The translations under genes were made by a program, and so were the position numbers. From the NCBI GenBank assembly GCA_002256765.1, contig NCHJ01000028.1, positions 1 through 32,905 on the forward strand: a stretch of DNA of 32,905 bases. The letters run 5' to 3'. This DNA comes from Bacteroidetes bacterium 24-39-8. GTDB lineage: Bacteria; Bacteroidota; Bacteroidia; Chitinophagales; Chitinophagaceae. Position 1 is the first letter of the stretch; each line of letters opens with the position of its first letter. The notes beneath the pieces were generated by a model. That model saw only the letters and a list, made by a program, of their open reading frames with translations, made no database searches and had not been told where the DNA came from. Of the stretch, positions 24,901 to 32,069 are shown in pieces.

Positions 24901-25415
24901 ATGGTTGTGAAAGCAAATCAAAACCTGTAACCATTGTAAACAATTCAAATCCTGCGCCTCCTAACATTAGTTGGAATGGAAAGGAACTCAGTACCCAAAC
25001 TGGATATTCCAAATACCAATGGTGGTTGTACACCAAATTCTTATCCGATGTAAAAGACTACAAATTTGTACCCCTTGCTTCTGGTTTTTATAAAGTGAGC
25101 GTTGTGAATGCCGCAGGCTGCGCCGATACTAGTACTATTTATGACCTAGCGCTACCAAGAGTTTGGTTTGATGGGGTTACCGTTAAAGTATATCCCAACC
25201 CGGCTCCAACCGATGCTTTTGTTGAATTTAGCGAAGCACCTACTACCAGTTTTAGTATTAAGTTGATATCGCCGGAAGGCAGGGTATTGCAGAATTTCAG
25301 GACAAAATTAAAAACCAACCGTTTGCAAGTCAGCGGCTTAGCACCTGGTACCTATTATGTATTGTTAGACAATGGTAAAACCATTGGTACCATCCACTTG
25401 GTGATTCCAAAATAA
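21960..25415 (+). CDS. T9SS-exported Asp-box beta-propeller protein with Ig-like domains; ATT start likely
   Basis: 1,151 residues if started at ATT 21960; the first in-frame ATG is 22041, inside the mature part. Reading from 21960 gives a signal peptide, MKHGIIISVFFAFGF... ending CFAQ, which the ATG start would discard. Residues about 50-750 are a propeller with repeated Asp-boxes (SDDEGKTF, STDKGSSF, SYDDGLSW, SKDRGTNF, STNRGVDW, STDGGTSF), as in sialidase/VPS10-type folds. Three or four Ig-like repeats start with C-x-G-D-S (about 773, 851, 930). The last ~80 residues (VKVYPNP onwards) are a type A T9SS sorting domain. Probably a surface glycan- or protein-binding protein. Confidence 0.85.
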   Translation: MKHGIIISVFFAFGFLFTIQCFAQNASMANSQEAAFAKWYEQMHKATPDVNWRQIEAANAKQKWMNLSGSIVRTANSETFANSYILGTWVEKGTYNQTGRLLNCEYDKANDKLYFIAGGNSLWRTPRAGNGWELLNDKSSFSNIIKLVPTSSTKNRLLSAIGNQLVYSDDEGKTFQNSNMDYFYDFGTPGDMEVLNDANNTIYYVCRMWNTSPFGPSIMLFKSTDKGSSFQKILTLPDAPIKTVRLYKPTNQNFAFLMQQSYSMYKLLPETTVPTSQSMTGLLFANTSTSFFGVAKTSTRTMYAIQDGDQLYRSYDDGLSWELVNTLPVKAGDAGGEVSQTDTTQIIFGDVEAYRSKDRGTNFTKVNSASEYLNSAALKLHANITYFKYFKDVNGTEFMVISTGGGAYISNNFGEATYNISMTGVNNTQYHETKTSPSDTSVIFAGSRDQGIQKSATIGANGLLNFTQLKPGNYGKMAYSLGGKKLYAQAPNGVIDYFPNSQSIVNLVAKIPGTYRPNSGWMFPICDNGNPASNSVFIGGGDLNNGDGSYLIRLTVTDDANPGAIKTTRAQFNYDFKANSQDGKSGISAVAVSPVDTNRIYVATADGTCFYSTNRGVDWEKSNGFTGPVPQAFNGAVLYPSSINKNIVYFAGSGYSNAPVYRSTDGGTSFSSISNGMPSTAVFQLSAISDESLIIAATEAGPYAYIPAQNKWFSLIGTGTPIQAYWSVEYIAGSNTARFATYGRGIWDFRFDAVGNSILASKPTITSSSATNKICLGDSIKLTTSSTISNQWYLNGTLITGATKQTLYAKTSGIYTVRTLYNTGFLESNPIEIQVTSVTTVPSINSTGATVRCEGDSVILRSDSKTIQWRLNNLDISGAITDIFSAKKSGIYSAVNKVNGCASSASNLIKIEMNPVPITPVINYYSPLNICDGDSVVLYSTILTGMYWINELASTTSIGTNPTFPVKQSGRYIAINNNGKDGCESKSKPVTIVNNSNPAPPNISWNGKELSTQTGYSKYQWWLYTKFLSDVKDYKFVPLASGFYKVSVVNAAGCADTSTIYDLALPRVWFDGVTVKVYPNPAPTDAFVEFSEAPTTSFSIKLISPEGRVLQNFRTKLKTNRLQVSGLAPGTYYVLLDNGKTIGTIHLVIPK

Positions 25416-25420
25416 TGCAG

Positions 25421-25464
25421 TTAATTTATTGACGGGGATATCCCTTTGCATCTCAATAAATTAA
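25421..25464. promoter_or_regulatory. 12-bp inverted repeat between the T9SS protein and the tricorn gene
   Basis: TTAATTTATTGA (25421-25432) pairs perfectly with TCAATAAATTAA (25453-25464). The loop contains its own palindrome, GGGATATCCC (25435-25444). The right arm ends two bases before the ATG at 25466. It begins 5 bases after the stop codon at 25415, so it could also end the upstream transcript, but no T tract follows. Confidence 0.55.
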
Positions 25465-25465
25465 T

Positions 25466-27166
25466 ATGCGCATACCCTTTTATCAAAAAGCATTGTCAAT
25501 TTTATTATTGACTTTTTTACACAGTGCCCTAATAGCACAATCTACCAGACTATTACGTGAGCCAAGTATTAGCAAAACACATCTTGCTTTTATCTACGGG
25601 GCAGACCTTTGGATAACCCCAATAACTGGTGGTGAAGCCAAAAGAATTACAAGTACTTCCGCTGTTGAATCTGATCCGCACTTATCTCCTGACGGAAAGA
25701 TGCTGGCATTTAGTTCCAACAGGTCCGGAGTAACGGCTGTTTATGTAGTTTCTGTAGAAGGCGGCATTCCCAATAGATTAACTTGGTATCCGGAAGATGC
25801 TTTTGCTCGCGGATGGTCTCCCGATGGTAAGTCTGTATTATACGCTAGTACAAGAGAAACTGCTCCTAGTGATTATGCCCGATTATGGACTGTTCCTATG
25901 GGCGGAGGAGCTTCTACGCTATTACCCGCACCTTGGGCTTTCAATGGTCAATTCTCCCCCAATGGTAAACAGTTGGTGATAGATAGAATGAACAGATGGG
26001 ACAGAGAATGGCGCAATTATAGAGGCGGTCAAAATACGGCTTTACAAATCTTAGATTTGGAAACCCTCAAAGAAACCCATCTTCCCAATGAAAGGACCAT
26101 GGACCTTCACCCTTTATGGATAGGCAATACGGTGTACTTTTTGTCTGATAGAGATTTCAATATGAATATCTGGTCCTATGATTCCAAAAATGCTGGTCTA
26201 AAACAAATAACCAAAATCAAGGATACAGACATCAAATGGCTTTCTACTAATGGTAAAGAATTAGCCTATGAATGGAGTGGAAATATTTATTTGTTGGACC
26301 CCAGTAATGGAAGTAGCAAACAAATTGACATTGTTGTAAAAGGAGATTTTCCATGGGCAGAAACCAAGTGGGAAAATGTGAGTGCTAGAGCAACCAATGC
26401 CTCTTTATCGCCAACAGGCAAAAGAATTTTGTTAGAAGCACGTGGTGAAATCTTCACCGTTCCAGTTGAAAATGGAGATGCATTGAATTTGAGTAATAGT
26501 TCTGGTGCCGCTGACCGTCAACCGCTCTGGAGCCCCGATGGCAGACAAATTGCCTGGTTTAGCGATCAAGGAGGAAAAGGTTATGAACTAGTGATTACCG
26601 ATCAGTTTGGAAAAACCGCTTTGAAAAAAATTAACCTTGGTGTTTCAAAATTAGGATGGGAACCTTGCTGGTCTCCAGATGGTAAATGGATTGCTTTTGT
26701 AGACGATGATGTGCGCATTCAAGTAGTTGAATTGGCCACTGGAAAAATTCAAACAGCTGATATTGGTGGTACCAATATTCAAAGAGGTGATATGGGTATT
26801 AGCTGGTCTCCAGATTCTAAATGGTTGGCTTATGCAAAAACAGGTAGTAATCAATTTAAAAGAATCACTGTTTGGAATTTAACCACCGGTAAAGTTACTC
26901 CCATTAGTGATGCAATGGCCGATGCCTATCAACCTGCTTGGGATAGAGATGGTAGACATTTGTATTTTTTAGCCAGTACCAATTTGGCTTTGGCTTCTGG
27001 TTGGGCCAATACCAGTTCTATATCAGCCAAGCCAAATTTTGGGGCCTATGTTACCGTATTAAGAAAAGATGACCCATATCCCTTTCCTTTAAAAAAATTG
27101 ATTTTGATCATATTGATAGAAGAACCGTTGCTCTTCCTATTCCTGTTGGAGAATATGATTACATGA
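25466..27166 (+). CDS. Tricorn-like S41 protease, N-terminal part (beta-propellers), frameshifted
   Basis: 566 residues as read. A signal peptide (about residues 1-25, ending in ALIAQ) is followed by two WD40/TolB-like propellers with repeated S-P-D-G-K motifs (HLSPDGKMLAFSS, WSPDGKSVLYAS, WSPDGKWIAFVD, WSPDSKWLAYAK). The true product ends near 27097: after DPYPFPLKK the frame goes into LILIILIEEPLLF, unlike the family, and stops at 27164. Shifting -1 at the A7 run (27091-27097) restores IDFDHIDRRTVALPIP and joins the next ORF, giving about 1,050 residues. Such proteases degrade oligopeptides in the periplasm. Confidence 0.85.
   Translation: MRIPFYQKALSILLLTFLHSALIAQSTRLLREPSISKTHLAFIYGADLWITPITGGEAKRITSTSAVESDPHLSPDGKMLAFSSNRSGVTAVYVVSVEGGIPNRLTWYPEDAFARGWSPDGKSVLYASTRETAPSDYARLWTVPMGGGASTLLPAPWAFNGQFSPNGKQLVIDRMNRWDREWRNYRGGQNTALQILDLETLKETHLPNERTMDLHPLWIGNTVYFLSDRDFNMNIWSYDSKNAGLKQITKIKDTDIKWLSTNGKELAYEWSGNIYLLDPSNGSSKQIDIVVKGDFPWAETKWENVSARATNASLSPTGKRILLEARGEIFTVPVENGDALNLSNSSGAADRQPLWSPDGRQIAWFSDQGGKGYELVITDQFGKTALKKINLGVSKLGWEPCWSPDGKWIAFVDDDVRIQVVELATGKIQTADIGGTNIQRGDMGISWSPDSKWLAYAKTGSNQFKRITVWNLTTGKVTPISDAMADAYQPAWDRDGRHLYFLASTNLALASGWANTSSISAKPNFGAYVTVLRKDDPYPFPLKKLILIILIEEPLLFLFLLENMIT
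27088..27097 (+). other. Slippery heptamer / A7 run at the tricorn frameshift
   Basis: The zero-frame codons are TTA AAA AAA TTG, preceded by T, so both T-TTA-AAA and A-AAA-AAA are perfect -1 slippery heptamers. Moving -1 here (or adding one A to the run) joins the two halves of the protease. I saw no clear stimulatory hairpin just downstream by eye. Confidence 0.6.
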
Positions 27167-28617
27167 TTAGCGGCCCCAAGGGTTCGGTATTTATAGGTGC
27201 TGGTCCCGTACTCAGTAAATTTAGTATTGAGAGCAAGAAATTGGATGAATTTGCAAAGGGGGCATCACAAGTCTATGTCTCTGCAAATGGAGAGAAAATA
27301 CTCTTTAAATCAGGGCCATCATGGAAGGTTGTGGCTACCAGTAGGCCTCCATCTCCTGCAGATGGAAATGTTACCGTTAATCTAAACATGAAGCTCAATA
27401 GGCAGGAAGAATGGAAACAAATATTTGAAGAAACTTGGCGCTATGAAAGGGATTATTTCTATGACCCCAATATGCACGGAAGAAATTGGCAGGAAGTCTA
27501 TGAACGTTATGCCCCCTTGGTTCCATATGTTCGTCACAGAAAGGATCTAACCTATATTTTAGACCAAGTAAACGGAGAACTTTCCGTTGGCCATAGCTTT
27601 GTTGGCGGTGGCGATTTTCCAACCTTAGAAAATAATACCGTAGGTGTTCTAGGTGCAGACCTAGTGCAAGAATCTGGTCATTGGAAAATCAAAAGGATAC
27701 TCACTACTGAAAGCTGGAATCCAGGTCTGGTAGCACCGTTAGACAAACCTGGTTTAAAAGTGCAGGAAGGAAATTTCATCATGGCCATTGATGGAAAATT
27801 ACTGAATGCCAATATGGACCCCTATGCATTATTAGACGGCAAGGCTGGAAAACAAACCCAATTATTAATCAACTCAAAACCAGATACTGCAGGTGCTTGG
27901 ACCATAAAAATGCAACCAATTGCGGATGAGTTTGGTTTGAGACAACGCAGCTGGGTAGAAGACAATAGAAGAAAAGTTGAAGCATTGTCAAACGGCAAAT
28001 TAGGATATGCTTGGGTTCCCAATACTGGCGGACCTGGTTTTGTTTCTTTTAACCGTTATTATTTTGCCCAACAAGACAAGCTTGGAATGGTAATTGATGA
28101 GCGCTTCAATGGCGGTGGCTTATTAGACGATTATATGGTTGATTTGATGGCAAGAAGACTGCGAGCAGGATTGACCAATGAAGTACCAAATGGTATTCCT
28201 TTCCAACTCCCTTCTGGCAATTTAGGCCCCAAGGCTTTACTGATCAATGAACTAGCAGGTTCAGGAGGAGACTTTTTCCCTTGGGTCTTTAAGCACCAGA
28301 AAATTGGACCATTGGTTGGAACCAGAACTTGGGGAGGTTTGGTAAAATCTTCTGTTCATTACCGCATGATTGACGGTGGTACGGTAACGGCGCCTGACAA
28401 TGCTGTTTATGATCCAATTGCTCAAAAATGGGTAGCAGAAAATGAAGGTGTTAGTCCAGATATTGAACAAAAAATAGATGCTATCTCTGTTTCAAAAGGA
28501 AGGGATTTGCAATTAGAAAAAGCGGTTCAAGAAGTATTGCGCTTGGTGGATTTAGAACCAAAACACAATATGAAACATCCAGCTTATCCAACACCAGCTA
28601 TCAAGCCTAAAAATTAA
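27163..28617 (+). CDS. Tricorn-like S41 protease, C-terminal catalytic part
   Basis: 484 residues from the ATG at 27163, but the coding frame is open back to the A7 run, so this is the second half of one protein and not a separate gene. Order: remainder of the second propeller, the WRYERDYFYDPNMHG helix block, GHSFVGGG with catalytic His144, a PDZ region (about 170-235), then the S41 core with NELAGSGGDFFPW (nucleophile Ser367), GTRTWGGLV and the final NEGVSPDIE (Glu428). All catalytic positions of the tricorn type look intact, which argues against long-term decay. The ORF overlap ATGA at 27163-27166 might allow translational re-initiation instead. Confidence 0.85.
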   Translation: MISGPKGSVFIGAGPVLSKFSIESKKLDEFAKGASQVYVSANGEKILFKSGPSWKVVATSRPPSPADGNVTVNLNMKLNRQEEWKQIFEETWRYERDYFYDPNMHGRNWQEVYERYAPLVPYVRHRKDLTYILDQVNGELSVGHSFVGGGDFPTLENNTVGVLGADLVQESGHWKIKRILTTESWNPGLVAPLDKPGLKVQEGNFIMAIDGKLLNANMDPYALLDGKAGKQTQLLINSKPDTAGAWTIKMQPIADEFGLRQRSWVEDNRRKVEALSNGKLGYAWVPNTGGPGFVSFNRYYFAQQDKLGMVIDERFNGGGLLDDYMVDLMARRLRAGLTNEVPNGIPFQLPSGNLGPKALLINELAGSGGDFFPWVFKHQKIGPLVGTRTWGGLVKSSVHYRMIDGGTVTAPDNAVYDPIAQKWVAENEGVSPDIEQKIDAISVSKGRDLQLEKAVQEVLRLVDLEPKHNMKHPAYPTPAIKPKN

Positions 28618-28633
28618 TTACGCTATAACCAAT

Positions 28634-28665
28634 AAAAAATGCTGCTCTAGGGCAGCATTTTTTTT
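28634..28665. terminator. Bidirectional rho-independent terminator
   Basis: AAAAAATGCTGC (28634-28645) pairs with GCAGCATTTTTT (28652-28663) around a 6-base loop; Ts continue to 28665 and six As precede on the left. It sits between two convergent genes (stops at 28617 + and 28684 -) and can serve both. Confidence 0.85.
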
Positions 28666-28683
28666 ATATCAATTTGAAAAATA

Positions 28684-30255
28684 TTATCCCCTTACTTTCA
28701 ACATGGTTCTTACTTGCTGAGTTGCCATGTTTTGAAGTCTAGCATAGTAAACACCATTGGGTAATGATTTGCTATCAAATAATACGGTATAAGTACCTGC
28801 TGCATATTCTTTATCTGTGAGGTTAGCCAATACCCTCCCCATGGTATCCATAATTTGAATTAGGGTATGACCACCGGCAGTTTTAAAGGTAATGACCGTA
28901 GAACTAGTAAACGGATTGGGATAATTTGAGATAAGTTGATCTCCGGAAATATTTACAGCCTTTTTGCAAGATGCAGCATTGACCAAGGGCAACATTTGAA
29001 AATTCTTGAGCATGATTTGTTGTAAATCCACTTCATTCACACATAGCCAATTTGAGAGTATCGTAGAATAAATACTTCTAAAATCATACTGAAAAGGTAA
29101 ATTATCATTCACGGTTGCATTGGTTGGCATAGTTGGAGTGTTTCCTGTTACACCACCCATTACATGCTTTCCAAACAAGAAACATGGAGCTGCTGAACCA
29201 TGGTCTGTACCTGTGCTTCCATTACTTTTTATTCTTCGGCCAAACTCTGAATAAGTCATTCCTACTACACGATCTTCCATTCCCAAAAATTTCAAATCGT
29301 CTTGGAAGGCTTTAATAGCATCACTTACATTTTTCAATAAATTTGCATGACTACCAGTAGTGGTATCTGTAGCATTTACTTGATTACTATGCGTATCAAA
29401 ACCTCCATAGTTAACCAAATAAATTCTTGTTTTCAAACCTCCATTAATTAGTTTGGCCACAATTTTCAATTGATCACCCAAAGAATTATTAGTAGGATAA
29501 GTTACTTGTGTAGTTGTTTTGGCTGCTGCACTCTTAATAACAGATGCATATTGCTGCGTCTGTTGAGAAATAGTCCTTACAAAACTCAATTCTTTTCCTG
29601 CTGGTGTATCCGGTGCCGGATCTTTAACGCCATTCACCAAATTATAAAAATTAGTGGTACTACTAATACTTAAACCCATACTCACGGCGGGCCCTTGTAC
29701 GGTTAATGAAGTAACTGATCCAATTTGAATAGCCAGCGGATCAGGAGCTGAACTATTGGGATATCCAGATGGAAAATTGGGATATTCATAATTGAGATAA
29801 CGGCCAGCCCAACCACTGTTTACAACACTGGCACTATCACTTGCACTCATCCAAATATCAGTAGCCCTAAAATGAGAGAAACTTGGTTGAGGATATCCTA
29901 CTGAATGCACCACATTCAATTTTCCATCCTTATACAAACTATGTAAGCCTGTCATAGAAGGATGCAGCCCAGCTTTTCCATTTAAGGCCAATACTTTGGC
30001 TTCAGGTATATAAATATTTGATCGCGCAGCAACATAGCCACTGAAATTTTCAACTGGAATCACCATGTTAAGTCCGTCGTTCCCCCCATTGAGTTGTACA
30101 ATCACAAATACATGATCTGTTTCTGTTACAGGAAGCGCCAAGGATTGCATAATACCAGAATCGGCACTAAATGCCTTAAAAGAAAATCCTCCAAACAGTG
30201 AGGGCAACATAACACCTGTAGGAATGGCATTTCTCAGAAATTGTCTTCTTTTCAT
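28684..30255 (-). CDS. DUF1501 protein with twin-arginine-like leader and T9SS sorting domain
   Basis: 523 residues. The leader MKRRQFLRNAIPTGVMLPSL fits a twin-arginine signal. The body is DUF1501 of a second subtype: QLNGGNDGLNMVIP, FSHFRATDIWMSAS, YLVNYGGFDTHSNQ, and the metal-region motifs MTYSEFGRR and GTDHGSAAPCFLFG. The last ~80 residues (NYPNPFTSSTVITF to the end) are a type A T9SS sorting domain, so the protein is predicted to reach the surface or be released. Paired with DUF1800 (10-base gap), unlike the DUF1501 gene at 17997, which is paired with DUF1549/DUF1553. Reaction unknown. Confidence 0.9.
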   Translation of the reverse strand: MKRRQFLRNAIPTGVMLPSLFGGFSFKAFSADSGIMQSLALPVTETDHVFVIVQLNGGNDGLNMVIPVENFSGYVAARSNIYIPEAKVLALNGKAGLHPSMTGLHSLYKDGKLNVVHSVGYPQPSFSHFRATDIWMSASDSASVVNSGWAGRYLNYEYPNFPSGYPNSSAPDPLAIQIGSVTSLTVQGPAVSMGLSISSTTNFYNLVNGVKDPAPDTPAGKELSFVRTISQQTQQYASVIKSAAAKTTTQVTYPTNNSLGDQLKIVAKLINGGLKTRIYLVNYGGFDTHSNQVNATDTTTGSHANLLKNVSDAIKAFQDDLKFLGMEDRVVGMTYSEFGRRIKSNGSTGTDHGSAAPCFLFGKHVMGGVTGNTPTMPTNATVNDNLPFQYDFRSIYSTILSNWLCVNEVDLQQIMLKNFQMLPLVNAASCKKAVNISGDQLISNYPNPFTSSTVITFKTAGGHTLIQIMDTMGRVLANLTDKEYAAGTYTVLFDSKSLPNGVYYARLQNMATQQVRTMLKVRG

Positions 30256-30265
30256 GATTAGTGCT

Positions 30266-31939
30266 TTATGCCAATTGATATTCAGGCAGGTTCATCAAGT
30301 ATTTAATCAAATCTCTTAACCGGTTTTTAACCGTGGTAGTATTGGAAGTATTGGTAGGCGTTGACAAGAAAAGTGTCCATGCATCTGTCCAATAAAAATC
30401 TGTTGATTGTCCTCCTAATAAAATATCTGTTTTCAATTGATTTTTAGAGGCCAATGAGATATCTACTCTGAGCATCTTTTTGCACAATTCATCAATTAAT
30501 TTATTGGGGTCACTTGGACTTGAGAGGCTTTTTGCAACTGCAACACCATCAATTTGAATCTTTTTGGAATTAAAAGTATACCCACTTACAATCATGGTAT
30601 CTGAAAACTGATTGCGTTTGGGCAAAGTATCACTGTTTATCCAAATCTCATAAAACTGTGGCATTTGATAATAAGCTTTCCAACCACTAACATCAGGAGG
30701 ATCACCAATATTTTGTTGCATATTACTCACCCAACTAACTAGGTAATTGTAAAATCCATAATTGATTACATAATCCGTGCTTGGTTGAAATTGAATTTCA
30801 AACTCTCTAAACAAGCCTACCACTAAGTCTACCGGACTTTTAATCTGAGCCCCCCTGCTTAGGGTATCATAAAAGTGCTCACTTTTCAAAAGTGCTGCAA
30901 TGACAGGTTTTACTTCATATTTACTTTGACGGAATAAATTGGCCATAGGAGTAATCACATTGGCTTCAATAGTATCGTCAATATCGTAATAAACAAACCA
31001 TCTATACAATCTTCTACAAACATATTTTGCTACTTCTTGTGCAGCAAAAATCATGTCAAGCATGGCATCAAGTTCAAGATCACCTGCTGTTGCTCCAGAT
31101 TGCCCGGTTATTACGGTGTTATTATAAAAGGCAGAAAATTGCTTGTTATTTTTATTATGTCTTGCTGCGTCAAAATAGGAACTAATGGTGGTGCTATTGT
31201 TTCTCCATCCTGTTAGAACTTGTGCAGCAGCTTTAACGTCTCCTTCTGTGTATAAAGAATCTTTACCTTTTCCGCAGCAAAATAATTCTTGAATTTCTCT
31301 ACCATAGTTTTCATCAGGCGCTGTTGCTGTATTGATTTGCCCATTCAAATAAACCAACATAGCAGGATCCACTGTAATGGCCTTAGTTAATGTTTTAAAA
31401 TTCCCCAAGGCACTTGCTCTAAGTAAAGCGTGATGTTTGTAAACATATTGGGCATTCCCAACTTCATTAGATTCAGTAGAAAAATGATTATGCCAGAAAA
31501 GGGTCATTTTCTCCAAAATGCTTCTTTCTTGATTTATCATCTGCCCCATCCACCATTTCTTGAAAGAACCCCTGCGTTGGCTGGCAACAGTACCATCATT
31601 ATTGGGATCATTTACCCAAGTAGTTCCTTGTGCAATATTACTATCCGGTTTGGCGGCTGTAGTGGAAGTTGTATATTCTTTTAGAGGAGGAGCCGGTGGA
31701 ACCGTATTAATATTCAACAATTCATCCACTGATTGTTGCATGGTTCTAACTTTAAAATAATTAATGTCGGCCTTTTTGGCGCCAAACATGGTTCGTTTGA
31801 GTAAATGCGCTACTTCGGCCTCTGTCCATGGCCCTGTATAAGCATTTAATCCAGCACTAGGCAATGGGGGTTCAAACATTGGCAAATCTGACTCCTTTTG
31901 CTCAAAAGCTCCTAGTTCCAAAAAAGCGCGTCTGTCCAT
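30266..31939 (-). CDS. DUF1800 family protein
   Basis: 557 residues. Conserved DUF1800 blocks are present: WTEAEVAHLLKRTMFGA near the N-terminus, EKMTLFWHNHFST, NYGREIQELFCCGKG followed by YTEGDVKAAAQVLTGWR, and KSPVDLVVGLFREF in the second half. The N-terminus begins MDRRAFLEL, similar to a twin-arginine start but with no hydrophobic stretch after it, so the route of export, if any, is unclear. DUF1800 almost always neighbours DUF1501, as here; they are thought to act together, reaction unknown. First gene of a two-gene operon. Confidence 0.88.
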   Translation of the reverse strand: MDRRAFLELGAFEQKESDLPMFEPPLPSAGLNAYTGPWTEAEVAHLLKRTMFGAKKADINYFKVRTMQQSVDELLNINTVPPAPPLKEYTTSTTAAKPDSNIAQGTTWVNDPNNDGTVASQRRGSFKKWWMGQMINQERSILEKMTLFWHNHFSTESNEVGNAQYVYKHHALLRASALGNFKTLTKAITVDPAMLVYLNGQINTATAPDENYGREIQELFCCGKGKDSLYTEGDVKAAAQVLTGWRNNSTTISSYFDAARHNKNNKQFSAFYNNTVITGQSGATAGDLELDAMLDMIFAAQEVAKYVCRRLYRWFVYYDIDDTIEANVITPMANLFRQSKYEVKPVIAALLKSEHFYDTLSRGAQIKSPVDLVVGLFREFEIQFQPSTDYVINYGFYNYLVSWVSNMQQNIGDPPDVSGWKAYYQMPQFYEIWINSDTLPKRNQFSDTMIVSGYTFNSKKIQIDGVAVAKSLSSPSDPNKLIDELCKKMLRVDISLASKNQLKTDILLGGQSTDFYWTDAWTLFLSTPTNTSNTTTVKNRLRDLIKYLMNLPEYQLA

Positions 31940-31941
31940 GT

Positions 31942-31958
31942 ACTAAAATTATTTTAGT
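31942..31958 (-). promoter_or_regulatory. 17-base palindrome next to the DUF1800 start codon
   Basis: ACTAAAAT-T-ATTTTAGT is perfectly symmetrical around one base and lies 2 bases upstream of the ATG (31939-31937, minus strand). It is compact enough to be an operator bound by a dimeric repressor, or an RNA hairpin at the start. Confidence 0.4.
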
Positions 31959-32069
31959 TGTTGATACACAATATAATAACTGCGCTGCTTTTAGAGATTA
32001 AATTTTGATAAAATCAAGCGATTTTGGTAGATTTCGATGTTTTTCTCGCAGTTTTTACTTTTATTGAAT

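Noticed and set aside
25421..25464. Intrinsic terminator for the T9SS protein gene
   Set aside because: The stem is long and follows the stop closely, but it is AT-rich, has a 20-base loop and no T tract; kept as a regulatory repeat of unknown role.
32004..32024. Weak hairpin AAAATC/GATTTT after the REC-PAS gene as terminator
   Set aside because: Six AT-rich pairs and no following T run; not convincing.
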